Notes: a model not told the origin generated them from the letters alone. A DNA stretch of 64,000 nt from Akkermansiaceae bacterium (GCA_019634595.1 JAHCBC010000001.1:620001-684000), one strand, 5' to 3'; positions 53,677-63,419 are shown, counted from the stretch's first letter. Translations and numbers: made by a program.

Positions 53677-55080
53677 ATGGCTTACCTCGACGAAAATTTC
53701 CTCCTTCATTCCAATACCGCCCGACGCCTTTTCCATGAGATCGCGAAGGACCAGCCGATCATCGACTACCACTGCCACCTTTCGCCACGAGAGATCGCCA
53801 CCAACCACCGGTGGAAGGACATCGCGGAAATCTGGCTGGGCGGTGACCACTACAAGTGGCGGCTGCTGCGTGCCAATGGCATCGATGAAAGCCTGATCTC
53901 CGGCGACAGCTCGCCGCGGGAGAAGTTCCAGGCATTCGCGCAGACGGTTCCCTACACGCTGCGGAACCCCATGCACCACTGGACGCACCTGGAACTCCAG
54001 CGTTACTTCGGCATCCACAAGCTGCTCTCCCCGGAGACGGCGGACGAGATCTGGGAAAAGACGAACGAGAAGCTCCAGGAAGCCGACTTCTCCACCCATG
54101 GCATCCTGAAGAAATTCGACGTGCGCGTGGTGGGTACCACGGACGATCCGGCGGATCCGCTCGATGACCACCTCGCCATCGCGGAGTCGGGCATCAGGAC
54201 AAAGGTGGTGCCGACCTTCCGCCCGGACAAGGCGTGGCTGGTGGACCGCCCGGACCTGCTCAATCCATGGCTGGGAAAACTGGAAGCCACGGCCGGCATC
54301 TCGATCACCTCGCTTTCCGATCTGCTGGCCGCGTTCCAGAAACGCCATGACGACTTCCACGCCGCCGGTGCCCGGCTTTCCGACCATGGCCTCGACCGCT
54401 GCCCGGCGCTTCCCTGCACGGACGCGGAGGCTGCCGCTATTTTTGACAATGCCCGTGCGGGCAGGGCGGCCACTCCGGAGGAAAAGGAAAAGTTCTCCTT
54501 CTACCTGATGGTGTTCTTCGGCCAGCTTGATGCGGCGAAGGGCTGGACGAAGCAGCTCCACCTGGGTGCGTTCCGGAACACGAATTCCCGCATGTTCGCG
54601 AAGCTCGGTCCGGACAGCGGATATGACACCATCGGCGACTATGACCAGGGCCGCGCCCTCGTCGTCTATCTGGACGCCCTCGCGAAGCTGGATGCGCTGC
54701 CGAAGGTCATCCTCTACAATCTCAACCCGCGGGACAACTACCTGCTCGCCGCCATGACCGGCGCCTTCCAGGACGGAACCGTGGCCGGGAAGATCCAGTT
54801 CGGCTCCGGCTGGTGGTTCCTCGACCAGAAGGACGGCATGGAGCTGCAGCTCGACGCGTTGTCCCAGACCGGCCTGCTTTCCCGCTTCGTCGGCATGCTC
54901 ACGGATTCGCGCTCGTTCCTGTCCTTCCCCCGGCACGAATACTTCCGCAGAATCCTCTGCAACCTCATCGGCGGTGAGGCGGAACGCGGCGAGCTGCCGG
55001 ATGACTTCGGCATGCTGTCGAAGCTCGTCGGTGATGTCTGCTTCCACAACGCGAACCGTTACTTCGAATTCAACGTCTGA
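53677..55080 (+). CDS. uxaC: glucuronate isomerase
   Basis: The start at 53677 (MAYLDENFLLHSNT) gives 467 residues, the usual UxaC size; an open frame 61 codons upstream runs over unconserved sequence. It isomerises glucuronate to fructuronate, or galacturonate to tagaturonate. The metal-binding HxH lies in IDYHCHLSP (H32, H34), followed by HRWKDIAEIWLGGDHYKWRLLRANGI. The C-terminus has FGSGWWFLDQKDGMELQLDALSQTGLL. It fits the pectate-lyase-like gene at 26 kb as a sugar-use step. No uxuA, uxuB or uxaA/B is adjacent. Confidence 0.95.
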   Translation: MAYLDENFLLHSNTARRLFHEIAKDQPIIDYHCHLSPREIATNHRWKDIAEIWLGGDHYKWRLLRANGIDESLISGDSSPREKFQAFAQTVPYTLRNPMHHWTHLELQRYFGIHKLLSPETADEIWEKTNEKLQEADFSTHGILKKFDVRVVGTTDDPADPLDDHLAIAESGIRTKVVPTFRPDKAWLVDRPDLLNPWLGKLEATAGISITSLSDLLAAFQKRHDDFHAAGARLSDHGLDRCPALPCTDAEAAAIFDNARAGRAATPEEKEKFSFYLMVFFGQLDAAKGWTKQLHLGAFRNTNSRMFAKLGPDSGYDTIGDYDQGRALVVYLDALAKLDALPKVILYNLNPRDNYLLAAMTGAFQDGTVAGKIQFGSGWWFLDQKDGMELQLDALSQTGLLSRFVGMLTDSRSFLSFPRHEYFRRILCNLIGGEAERGELPDDFGMLSKLVGDVCFHNANRYFEFNV

Positions 55081-55117
55081 AACAAAACTCCCGAAACCCC
55101 CGTTCTAAACCGGAACC

Positions 55118-56206
55118 ATGCGTACCACACTCTTCAATCTCTTCCTGCTTTCCTCCTCCGTCTTCGCCGCACCTGTCTTCATCGGCACGGGTGCCGATGG
55201 CATCTACCTGACGGATTTCGACGCCGCCACGGGCAAGCTTTCCGAACCGAAGCTCGCAGCCGAATACAAGGGCCCCGGCTGGATCGAGTTCCACCCATCA
55301 AAGCCGGTGCTCTACGCGGCGGGCAGTCCGAAACAGGAGTTCCCCGACAAGACCGGAGCCATCGCCGCATTCAAGATCGGCGCTGGAAACTCCCTGGAGT
55401 TCATCAGCGAAACTTCGAGCGGCGGCAAGGGTCCGTGCCACCTGGCGCTGGATGCCACCGGCAGCACGCTCGCCGTGGCGAACTACAATGACGGCACGAC
55501 CGCCACCATCCGCCTTGGTGAGGACGGCTCATTCGCAAAGATCGCCACCACCATCATCGCGGCGGGCAGCGGCCCGACCGACCGCCAGAAGGGACCGCAT
55601 GCCCACGGCGTGTATTTCGACAAATCGAACGCGTTCCTTTTCATGCCGGACCTCGGGATCGACAAGGTGCTGGTCTACAAGCACGACCCGAAGACTTCGG
55701 AGATCACCGTCTCGGAACCCCTCGGCACCAAGCCCGGTGCCGGACCGCGCCACCTCGCTTTTTCACCTGACGAGAAGCACGCCTACATCATCAACGAGCT
55801 GGACAGCACCGTCCTGGTGGCCAGCCACGACGGAAAGGGAGGCCTGAAGGAAATCCAGACTGTGCCGACGCTGCCAGCGGACTTCACCGAAAGGAGCACC
55901 ACTTCGGAGATCGAGGTCCACCCGAACGGCAAGTTCGTCTATGGCTCGAACCGCGGCCACGACTCCATCGTCGTGTATGCGCGTGACACGGAGACCGGCA
56001 AGCTGACCTTCGTCCAGCACGCCCCGTGCGGTGGCAAGACCCCGCGCCATTTCAAGATCGACCCATCCGGCAAGTGGATGCTCGTCGGCCATCAGGCCAG
56101 CGACACCATCAGCGTGCTGCCGCTGGACACCGCCACCGGCAAGCTCGGTGAGCCGGCCAGCACCGTCTCCGCGCCGAAGCCGATCTGCTTGCTCTTCGGC
56201 AAGTGA
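55118..56206 (+). CDS. exported lactonase-like seven-bladed beta-propeller (6-phosphogluconolactonase type)
   Basis: The 362-residue protein has a signal peptide (MRTTLFNLFLLSSSVFAAP) and repeated blade motifs: GADGIYLTDFDAATGKL, GPCHLALDATGSTLAVANYNDGT, GPHAHGVYFDKS, GAGPRHLAFSPDEKHAYIINELD, SEIEVHPNGKFVYGSNRGHDSIV. This is the YbhE/CMLE-like lactonase fold. Members hydrolyse gluconolactone or muconolactone. It starts 37 bases after uxaC, and the exported form probably acts on a sugar lactone outside the cell. Confidence 0.9.
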   Translation: MRTTLFNLFLLSSSVFAAPVFIGTGADGIYLTDFDAATGKLSEPKLAAEYKGPGWIEFHPSKPVLYAAGSPKQEFPDKTGAIAAFKIGAGNSLEFISETSSGGKGPCHLALDATGSTLAVANYNDGTTATIRLGEDGSFAKIATTIIAAGSGPTDRQKGPHAHGVYFDKSNAFLFMPDLGIDKVLVYKHDPKTSEITVSEPLGTKPGAGPRHLAFSPDEKHAYIINELDSTVLVASHDGKGGLKEIQTVPTLPADFTERSTTSEIEVHPNGKFVYGSNRGHDSIVVYARDTETGKLTFVQHAPCGGKTPRHFKIDPSGKWMLVGHQASDTISVLPLDTATGKLGEPASTVSAPKPICLLFGK

Positions 56207-56227
56207 TCCGTCTCCTCCAAAAAACCC

Positions 56228-57214
56228 ATGAAAACGCTGCTCCTCGGATTGTTCCTCATTCCGGCACTCCTTCACGCGAAGGAACCGTCGTCGCTCAACG
56301 GCATGACCAAGCCGGAGGTGAAGATCGTCCGGGAGTGGAAGTCCGACGACGGCAAGTCCCTCCAGGCGGAGCTGCTCGAATACTCGGAGACGGAGATCAA
56401 GGTCAACACGGCCAGGAACTTCAAGATCGTCAGGATCCCGATGGAGCGGCTCTCCCAGGAGGACCGCGACTTCGTCATGGCGATGGTGAAGAAGAACTCG
56501 CTCGACTACAGCCTCACCGACGGGAAGTTCGCCTCCCAGATGGTGGAAGGGGAGTTCACGAAGAACGTCTCCGAAAAGGGCCTGAAATACCAGATCAAGG
56601 GGAACCCCAAGTGGGACGGTAAGAAGCGCTATCCGCTCATGATCTGGCTTCACGGGGCAGGGCAGAGCGGTGACGACAACACCTCCCAGTCCGCCGGGTC
56701 CCCCCGGCAGCTCTACAATGAGGAGGCGCAGAAAAAGCAGCCGTTCTTCATGCTCATGCCGCAGTGCCCGGACCGTGCGATCGGCTGGAAAAATGAAGTG
56801 GCGGACAACCTGATGGCCCTGGTCACCGATCTCACGGACAACCTCCCCATCGACAAGGACCGGATCTACCTGACCGGCTCCAGCATGGGTGGGGCCGGTA
56901 CTTGGGGGATGATCGCCAAATGGCCGGAGGTTTTCGCCTGTGCGGTGCCACTGTGCGGGGGCGGGGATGCCTCGAAGGCGGAAACCATGAAGGGCGTTCC
57001 CATCTGGATCTTCCACGGCGACAAGGATGACTCGGTGCCGGTCGAGGCTTCGCGCAAGATGTTCGCCGCCATGCAGGGCGTGAAGGGGAATGTCCAATAC
57101 ACCGAACTGCCCGGAGCCGGCCACATCATCACGGACCAAGTTTACAGCAAGCCGGAGCTGGGAGAGTGGATTTTCGCCCAGAAACGGGTGCCTGCCACGA
57201 CCAAAAAGCGCTGA
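56228..57214 (+). CDS. secreted esterase with N-terminal SHD1-like domain
   Basis: The 328-residue protein has a signal peptide (MKTLLLGLFLIPALLHA). Residues about 30-85 (REWKSDDGKSLQAELLEYSETEIKVNTARNFKIVRIPMERLSQEDRDFV) match the SLA1 homology domain 1, common in Planctomycetes and Verrucomicrobia. Then comes an alpha/beta hydrolase like feruloyl or acetyl xylan esterases: GAGQSGDD, S219 in GSSMGG, HGDKDDSVP and GAGHII. It would deacylate polysaccharides or lipids outside the cell. It starts 21 bases after the lactonase gene. Confidence 0.86.
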   Translation: MKTLLLGLFLIPALLHAKEPSSLNGMTKPEVKIVREWKSDDGKSLQAELLEYSETEIKVNTARNFKIVRIPMERLSQEDRDFVMAMVKKNSLDYSLTDGKFASQMVEGEFTKNVSEKGLKYQIKGNPKWDGKKRYPLMIWLHGAGQSGDDNTSQSAGSPRQLYNEEAQKKQPFFMLMPQCPDRAIGWKNEVADNLMALVTDLTDNLPIDKDRIYLTGSSMGGAGTWGMIAKWPEVFACAVPLCGGGDASKAETMKGVPIWIFHGDKDDSVPVEASRKMFAAMQGVKGNVQYTELPGAGHIITDQVYSKPELGEWIFAQKRVPATTKKR

Positions 57215-57581
57215 CAGGGGAGTGGATTCCCTCCATTTTCCAAAATATGGGGATCTTGGCCGGATGATGCCAGAGCCATCTCATTTCGGAGGTTCCACCG
57301 GAAATTTGAAGAGGATACCACTGATTGCACTGATTTACTGATTCAGAATTGGACCATAGAGCCGCAAGAATGAGTGGCGATCCATTCACACTCTCTCTCC
57401 AAATCAGTGAATCAGTGCAATTTGGCTCAGTCTTCAGACGCTGGTTCGCCCATCTCCGCTGCGCTCCGATTGTGGTTATCCACCTGCTTTCCTCCCAGCA
57501 GCGTTCGAAATGAGGTGGCCTTGCGGATGATGACGGGATTGCTGGACAAACGCGGAACCCCGTGGCATCCATCCGCCCCCA
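57215..57581. other. 367-base intergenic region before valS
   Basis: No gene is seen. It contains the inverted repeat at 57325-57420 and a leader for valS with no strong hairpin or T-box. The sequence around 57301-57440 has lower GC content than the neighbouring genes. Confidence 0.6.
57325..57420. repeat. inverted repeat, low-GC, 96 bases
   Basis: Arms TTGCACTGATTTACTGATT (57325-57343) and AATCAGTGAATCAGTGCAA (57402-57420) are inverted copies with one mismatch. Within each arm the word TGATT/AATCA repeats. It is unlike the GC-rich REP elements and may belong to a different dispersed family. Confidence 0.75.
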
Positions 57582-60269
57582 ATGTCCGAGTTGCCGAAAG
57601 CCTATGAACCGCAGGCGGTGGAAGCCAAATGGTACGCCGCCTGGATCGACGGAAAATGCTTCGAGGCCGATCCTTCCTCCGGGAAGGACGGTTATTCGAT
57701 CGTCATTCCGCCGCCGAATGTCACCGGCATCCTGCACCTCGGCCACGTCCTGAACAACTCCCTGCAGGACATCCTCGCCCGCCGTGCCCGCCAGAACGGG
57801 AAGGAAGTGCTCTGGCTCCCGGGGACGGACCACGCCGGCATCGCCACCCAGGCGAAGGTGGAGCGGGAACTGCGCGAAAAGGAGGGCAAAACCCGCCGCG
57901 ACCTGGGCCGGGAGCCGTTCCTGGAACGGGTTTGGGATTTCAAGAACAAGCACGGCGACATCATCATCAACCAGCTCAAGCGGCTGGGCTGTTCCTGTGA
58001 CTGGAGCCGCGAGCGTTTCACGATGGATGAAGCCTACACCAAGTGGGTGAGCCATGTGTTCGTGGAGCTTTTCAAGGACGGTGCCATCTACCGCGGCAAG
58101 CGCATGGTGAACTGGTGCCCGGTTTCCCTCACCGCCCTCTCCGATGAGGAGGTGATCATGAAGCCGCAGCGGTCGAAGCTGTATTTCATGAAATACGCCG
58201 TCTCCGGCTCGGATGGCGAATACCTCGAAATTTCCACCACCCGCCCCGAAACCCTGATGGGGGACACCGCGGTGGCGGTGAATCCGAAGGACCCGCGCTT
58301 CGCGAAATACATCGGCCTCAATGTCATCCGGCCGTTCCCGCTGGCAGAGATCCCGATCATCGCGGACGAGCACGTGGACATGGAGTTCGGCACGGGTGCG
58401 CTGAAGATCACCCCCGCGCATGACAAGGCGGACTTCGAGATCGGCCAGCGCCACAATCTGGAGATCATCGACATCCTGACCCCGGACGCGCACATCAACT
58501 GCCCGGAGGTGCCTGAACTGCACGGCTTGGACCGCTTCGTCGCCCGCAAGCGCGCCGCCGCGAAGCTGGACGAGATGGGCCTGCTCATCAAGGTGGAGGA
58601 ATACGACAACAACGTCGGCTTCTCCGAGCGCGCCGATGTGCCGATCGAGCCGCGCATTTCCATGCAGTGGTTCCTGAAATACCCCTGCGTGCATGAGGCG
58701 TCCGAGGCCGTGGCCAACGGCGACATCGTATTCCGTCCGGAACGCTGGGCGAAGACCTATGCCCACTGGATGGAGAACCTGCAGGACTGGTGCATCAGCC
58801 GCCAGCTCTGGTGGGGCCACCAGATCCCGGTGTGGTACCGCAAGGACAAGCTGGAGGCTCTCAAGAACGCGGAATCGCTCGATATGTCGGACTTCTCCTC
58901 GGGAGACATCCACGTCGGCGTGGAGGCTCCCGCCGATGCGGACAACTGGCAGCGGGACGAGGACGTGATGGACACCTGGTTCTCCTCATGGCTGTGGCCG
59001 TTCGCCACCATGGCGGATGTGGGCGAGGAATCGGACACGCTCAAGAAGTTCTACCCGACCGACGACCTCGTGACCGGCCCGGACATCATTTTCTTCTGGG
59101 TCGCCCGGATGATCATGGCTGGCTTCAAGTTCACCGGCGCGCTGCCGTTCCGGAACGTGTATTTCACCGCCATCATCCGCGACCTCCAGGGGCGCAAGAT
59201 GTCGAAATCCCTGGGCAACTCGCCGGACCCCATCGACCTGATGGAGAAATACGGTGCCGACGGACTGCGGTTCGGCCTCATGCGCATCGCTCCGGTTGGT
59301 TCGGACGTGCGTTTCGACGAGACCTCGATCGAGGAAGGCCGGAACTTCGCCAACAAGCTCTACAATGCCTGCCGTTTCCGCCAGATGGCGGGAGAGGAAG
59401 TGCAACTGCTGGAGACCTACACGGACCTGCCCGTCTATCACATGGACGTGATGGCGAAGCTGGACGAACTGACCGCCGATCTGGCCGCGCTCTACGCGGA
59501 CTACCGTTTCGGTGAGATCGCCCAGCGGCTTTACGAATTCCTCTGGGCGGAGTTCTGCGATCGCTTCCTGGAGGCGGTGAAGCTGGACCTACGGGAAACC
59601 GCGACGCCTGCCGAAAGGGCTGCCACGCTCGGCACCTTCGATGCGGTGATGAGCCGTTTCCTCCAACTCCTGCACCCCTACATGCCGCACGTGACGGAGG
59701 AGCTGTCCAGCCGCATGGGCTACATTTCCGCCGGGGAATACCTGATGCAGAAAGTCCTGCCGGAGGAGCCGTTGCTCGCGCTCGTCCACGTGGAGAGCAT
59801 CGACGGGGCGAAAAAAGTCGCCGCAGATGTCTATGAAGCCGCTGCCCGCATCCGCAACCTGAAGGCGGAATACAAGATGGGCTCGCGGAAGGACATCCGC
59901 TTCATCGTGAAGCTGGCTCCGGAGTGGGTTGCCGCCGAGACGAAGATCCTGGCGCTGCTGGCCGGGGCAGGGGAGATCGTGCTCGATTCCTCCTATGAGG
60001 CTCCGAAAGGAACGCCCGCATCCCTCACGCCGGTGGGGGAGGTCTATATGCCGCTGGAAGGCCTCATCGACGTGGAAGCGGAGCGCATCCGCATCACCAA
60101 GGAGATCGAGAAGACCGAACAGGAAGTGCGGAAGGCCGAAGGAAAGCTGGGCAACGCGAGCTTCGTGGACCGTGCTCCGCCGGAAGTGGTGGAGCAGGAG
60201 AAAGAGCGTCTCGCGGACTGGAAAGGAAAGCTCCAGCAACTGCGGGATATGCTTTCGGCATTGGGATGA
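57582..60269 (+). CDS. valS: valyl-tRNA synthetase
   Basis: The 895-residue enzyme charges tRNA-Val. The HIGH site is ILHLGHVLNNSL near residue 50 and KMSKS is at 539-543. The CP1 editing domain contains TTRPETLMGDTAVAVNP. A C-terminal coiled coil (ERIRITKEIEKTEQEVRKAEGKLGNASFVDRAPPEVVEQEKERLADW) is typical of ValS. It stands alone with a repeat upstream; the next gene begins 48 bases after it. Confidence 0.97.
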   Translation: MSELPKAYEPQAVEAKWYAAWIDGKCFEADPSSGKDGYSIVIPPPNVTGILHLGHVLNNSLQDILARRARQNGKEVLWLPGTDHAGIATQAKVERELREKEGKTRRDLGREPFLERVWDFKNKHGDIIINQLKRLGCSCDWSRERFTMDEAYTKWVSHVFVELFKDGAIYRGKRMVNWCPVSLTALSDEEVIMKPQRSKLYFMKYAVSGSDGEYLEISTTRPETLMGDTAVAVNPKDPRFAKYIGLNVIRPFPLAEIPIIADEHVDMEFGTGALKITPAHDKADFEIGQRHNLEIIDILTPDAHINCPEVPELHGLDRFVARKRAAAKLDEMGLLIKVEEYDNNVGFSERADVPIEPRISMQWFLKYPCVHEASEAVANGDIVFRPERWAKTYAHWMENLQDWCISRQLWWGHQIPVWYRKDKLEALKNAESLDMSDFSSGDIHVGVEAPADADNWQRDEDVMDTWFSSWLWPFATMADVGEESDTLKKFYPTDDLVTGPDIIFFWVARMIMAGFKFTGALPFRNVYFTAIIRDLQGRKMSKSLGNSPDPIDLMEKYGADGLRFGLMRIAPVGSDVRFDETSIEEGRNFANKLYNACRFRQMAGEEVQLLETYTDLPVYHMDVMAKLDELTADLAALYADYRFGEIAQRLYEFLWAEFCDRFLEAVKLDLRETATPAERAATLGTFDAVMSRFLQLLHPYMPHVTEELSSRMGYISAGEYLMQKVLPEEPLLALVHVESIDGAKKVAADVYEAAARIRNLKAEYKMGSRKDIRFIVKLAPEWVAAETKILALLAGAGEIVLDSSYEAPKGTPASLTPVGEVYMPLEGLIDVEAERIRITKEIEKTEQEVRKAEGKLGNASFVDRAPPEVVEQEKERLADWKGKLQQLRDMLSALG

Positions 60270-60317
60270 CGCTTGCCACGGACGGCGGTATCCCTATTTT
60301 CACCGGCAGAACCCAGA

Positions 60318-61445
60318 ATGGCGCACATCACCACCATTCCCGGAATCGGGAAATCAGTCCAGGAACTGCTCGAGGTCGCGGGATTTCTCGACATGGAAGC
60401 GGTTGCCCGTGCCGGGGTGGATGACCTGGTTGCCGCCTTGGAAAAGGCGAACTCCATCCTGAAAATTTCCGACCACACCCCGCCCCGTGCCTCCGTGGAG
60501 GAATGGGTGGAAACGGCCCGTGAGATGACCGGGATCTCCGCCGCGCCGGTGGAGAGGGAAGCTCCCCGCCGGATGCCGGTGAACTATGAGGGAAATGCCG
60601 AGGTGGCGCAGATGCTGGAGGATTCCCCCTGCGCCATCCCTCTGCCGGTCAAGATCATGGTGGACAACAAGCTCGGCGTGTCCGACATCCCGCCGGCCAT
60701 CCTGCTCAACCGCTATTCCGGTGACCTCGAGGTGCGGGTGAGCGACAGTGACCAGCACTCCGAACCGGCCCATTCCTCCCAAGCTGAGCCGCCCGCCCGG
60801 CGACCCTCCGCCCAACGCGATTCCTCCGAAGCATCCCGCCCTTCTCCCGGCGGCCATATCCACCGGGCGGCCTCCCCGGAGTCCCGCCTGGATATCGATA
60901 CCAGTCGGGTGAAGACCTTCGAGGAGTTTTCCAGTGTTCCGGCGCAGCGACAACCCCGGAAGAAATCCCAACAGGAGAGTGACCGCGTGGCGCTCCTGCG
61001 GGCTCCCCGTGAGGAGACCAACCGCGGGAAGAACCCGAACTCCCGCTTCTACGTCAAAGGCGTCCTCCATACCCATCCGCTGAGCCTGGCGTTCGGGGCG
61101 GTTGTCACGCTGTTGCTGATGATCCTGTTGCCGGCGGCGATCGTGTCCGCGGGGTTGCTGTTTGTCTCGGACCAGTTCCCGGGAAGCCTCCCATGGGTGC
61201 CGAAGTGGCTGCTTGCCATCCCGGCGGCCCTTCCGGTGGTGGGGTTCCTTTATCTGGTTTTCGGGGTGGGCGGGAAATGCCGGATCTGCGGCCAACGCCT
61301 GTTCTGGCCGCGCCATTGCCGGAAGAACTCGAAGGCCCACCATGTCCCGGGTATCGGCCATATCGTCCCCACCGCGCTGCACATGTTGACGTTCAAATGG
61401 TTCCGCTGTATCTACTGCGGTACTCCCGTACGCCTCAAAAAGTAG
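60318..61445 (+). CDS. membrane protein with N-terminal HhH-like and C-terminal zinc-ribbon-like parts
   Basis: The start at 60318 (MAHITTIPGIGKSVQELLE) gives 375 residues. The first 60 residues look like a helix-hairpin-helix domain, as in DUF4332 (IPGIGKSVQELLEVAGFLDMEAVARAG). A long low-complexity Ser/Pro/Arg linker follows (about 150-240), then two membrane segments (about 260-280 and 300-320), and a C-terminus with CRICGQRLF and CIYCGTPVRL, which would form a zinc ribbon. The role is unknown. It lies four bases before the thioredoxin-fold lipoprotein gene. Confidence 0.7.
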   Translation: MAHITTIPGIGKSVQELLEVAGFLDMEAVARAGVDDLVAALEKANSILKISDHTPPRASVEEWVETAREMTGISAAPVEREAPRRMPVNYEGNAEVAQMLEDSPCAIPLPVKIMVDNKLGVSDIPPAILLNRYSGDLEVRVSDSDQHSEPAHSSQAEPPARRPSAQRDSSEASRPSPGGHIHRAASPESRLDIDTSRVKTFEEFSSVPAQRQPRKKSQQESDRVALLRAPREETNRGKNPNSRFYVKGVLHTHPLSLAFGAVVTLLLMILLPAAIVSAGLLFVSDQFPGSLPWVPKWLLAIPAALPVVGFLYLVFGVGGKCRICGQRLFWPRHCRKNSKAHHVPGIGHIVPTALHMLTFKWFRCIYCGTPVRLKK

Positions 61446-61449
61446 TGTT

Positions 61450-62394
61450 ATGGAATTTCCTCCCTGCATACCCGCCTTTGGGATCCGCCTCTGCCTTGCG
61501 GTTCTGGCCAGCCTGTGCGTCACAGGTTGCGGGCTGGGGGGAAAGAAGGATGCCAAGAAGGAACCCAACCCGTTCGGTGCCACCGGCATCCCACCCCAGC
61601 TCCGGCCGAAAGGCGGTGATGGCACCCAGGTGAAACCGGGGGGGAATGTGGATGCCGCCCGTCTGGCCGCCGCCATCGCCCCGGAGGAGGATCTCGTTTT
61701 CACGGACCCGGACAACCCGGACAAGGGTCTTCCTGAGCTGGGGGCACTGCTTTCAAATCCCAAAAAAGGTCCGTGGGAGGATAATGAGGGCGTCGCCAAA
61801 CGGCGCGCTTCCCGGGAGGGAAAGCCGCTGTTGATCTGGTTCACGGATCCACGGTCCGCTCCGGGCAAGGCACTCAGCGAGGAGCTGTTTTCCAGACCGG
61901 ATTTCGGAGCGTGGGCGGATGAGAAGCTGGTCCGCCTCATTGTGGACTCGAATCCTTCCGTCGAGACTGAAAGCTTCGCGGAACATGATGACAAGGTCCT
62001 GCGGCGGAAGCAGGCGGCGACGGAGATGAAGAAGCGCTACAAGGTTCTGGGGCATCCCACCTTGCTGCTGCTCAATCCCAGCGGTGAGGTGATCGGACGC
62101 TACCGCGGCTACAAGCGCGGCGACGCGGATTTCACATGGGGCTTGCTCAAGCAGGGCGAGATCGCTTCCGCCACCGCCTACGGGCAACTGCGGAAAAATC
62201 TGGAGAAGAAAGGCTACCGGGAGTGGCAGGACACGAAGGGGCGCAAGGTCTTCGCCAAGCTCCTCAACTACCATCAGGGGAACCTTGTTCTGATAGAGCC
62301 GGACGGACTCCGTTCGCAGACCAAAGAGACGCGGCTGTCCTCCCAGGACCGGGAGTGGATCAAGCAGCAGAAAATGCTGCGGGGCATCCAGTGA
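61450..62394 (+). CDS. lipoprotein with thioredoxin-like fold lacking CXXC, plus SHD1-like tail
   Basis: The 314-residue protein has a lipobox VTGC. The central part (about 125-230) has the thioredoxin-fold order: KPLLIWFTDP where CXXC would be (WFTDPRSAPG, no Cys), then RYKVLGHPTLLLLNPSGEVIGRYRGY with the cis-Pro. The C-terminus (GYREWQDTKGRKVFAKLLNYHQGNLVLIEPDG) resembles an SHD1 domain. Without redox cysteines it is probably not a reductase, but a chaperone or binding protein. It precedes trxB by 63 bases and follows the zinc-ribbon gene by four. Confidence 0.78.
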   Translation: MEFPPCIPAFGIRLCLAVLASLCVTGCGLGGKKDAKKEPNPFGATGIPPQLRPKGGDGTQVKPGGNVDAARLAAAIAPEEDLVFTDPDNPDKGLPELGALLSNPKKGPWEDNEGVAKRRASREGKPLLIWFTDPRSAPGKALSEELFSRPDFGAWADEKLVRLIVDSNPSVETESFAEHDDKVLRRKQAATEMKKRYKVLGHPTLLLLNPSGEVIGRYRGYKRGDADFTWGLLKQGEIASATAYGQLRKNLEKKGYREWQDTKGRKVFAKLLNYHQGNLVLIEPDGLRSQTKETRLSSQDREWIKQQKMLRGIQ

Positions 62395-62399
62395 AGGGG

Positions 62400-62429
62400 T
62401 TGACGGATCGTGCGATCCGTCCGAATACT
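62400..62429 (+). promoter_or_regulatory. possible trxB promoter with a dyad in the spacer
   Basis: TTGACG at 62400-62405, an 18-base spacer and AATACT at 62424-62429. Within it, ACGGATCGTGCGATCCGT at 62403-62420 is a perfect dyad with 8-base arms. A regulator bound there would block RNA polymerase, so it may control trxB. The ATG is at 62458. Confidence 0.5.
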
Positions 62430-62457
62430 CCTACGCGCCACAGCGCCTCCCTGAATC

Positions 62458-63384
62458 ATGGAAAACGTCATCATCATCGGCACCGGATGTGCCGGATACA
62501 CCGCCGCGATCTATACCGCCCGCGCCAATCTTTCGCCGCTCCTTCTGTCCGGAACCCAGCCTGGAGGCCAGCTCACCACCACCACGGAAGTCGAGAACTT
62601 CCCCGGCTTCCCGCAGGGCATCATGGGGCCGGAACTGATGATGAACATGCAGAGCCAGGCGGAGAAATTCGGCGCCCGCATCGCATGGGCCAGCGTGGAG
62701 TCCGTGGAGAAGCGGGCCGACGGGACCTTCCTGCTCAAAGCAGGGGAGGAATCCTTCGAGGCGAAAACCGTGATCATCGCTACCGGCGCCGCACCCCGGC
62801 ATCTGGGCCTGCCGAATGAGAAACAGCTCATCGGCCATGGCCTCACTTCCTGCGCCACCTGTGATGGAGCGTTCTACCGGGATGTGCCTGTTGCTGTCAT
62901 CGGGGGTGGTGACAGCGCCTGTGAGGAAGCGGGATTCCTCACCCGCTTCGCCAGCAAGGTCTATCTCATCCACCGGCGGGAGGAACTCCGCGCCTCCAAG
63001 ATCATGGCGGACCGCGCCTTGGCGAATCCGAAGATCGAGCCGGTGTGGAACTCCGGCGTCACGGAATACCTCACCGATGAAAAAGGTGAGATGCGCGCCG
63101 TGGAGATCACCAATCTCGTGACCGGGGAGAAAAGCGAACTGGAGGTTGCCTGCGTGTTCGTGGCCATCGGCCATGTACCCAACAGCGCCTTCCTCGGTGA
63201 TCTGGTGGATCAGGACGAGAACGGATACATCCTCCAGAACCCGGGGCGGACTTCCACCAAGACTCCGGGACTTTTCGCAGCCGGGGATGTTGCTGACCAC
63301 TATTACCGGCAGGCAATTACCGCTGCGGGGCAAGGCTGCGGTGCCGCGCTGGAAGCGGAACGCTACCTTTCAGAGCACGAATAA
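62458..63384 (+). CDS. trxB: thioredoxin reductase
   Basis: The 308-residue flavoenzyme has the FAD motif [16 protein letters not shown], the redox pair C132-A-T-C135 in CATCDGAFY, the NADPH motif [10 protein letters not shown], and the C-terminal [10 protein letters not shown]. It reduces thioredoxin with NADPH. It sits after the thioredoxin-fold lipoprotein and has its own likely promoter with a dyad. Confidence 0.95.
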   Translation: MENVIIIGTGCAGYTAAIYTARANLSPLLLSGTQPGGQLTTTTEVENFPGFPQGIMGPELMMNMQSQAEKFGARIAWASVESVEKRADGTFLLKAGEESFEAKTVIIATGAAPRHLGLPNEKQLIGHGLTSCATCDGAFYRDVPVAVIGGGDSACEEAGFLTRFASKVYLIHRREELRASKIMADRALANPKIEPVWNSGVTEYLTDEKGEMRAVEITNLVTGEKSELEVACVFVAIGHVPNSAFLGDLVDQDENGYILQNPGRTSTKTPGLFAAGDVADHYYRQAITAAGQGCGAALEAERYLSEHE

Positions 63385-63419
63385 TGCGGCAAAAATCCGC
63401 CGGGATTTTTGATTTCGCG

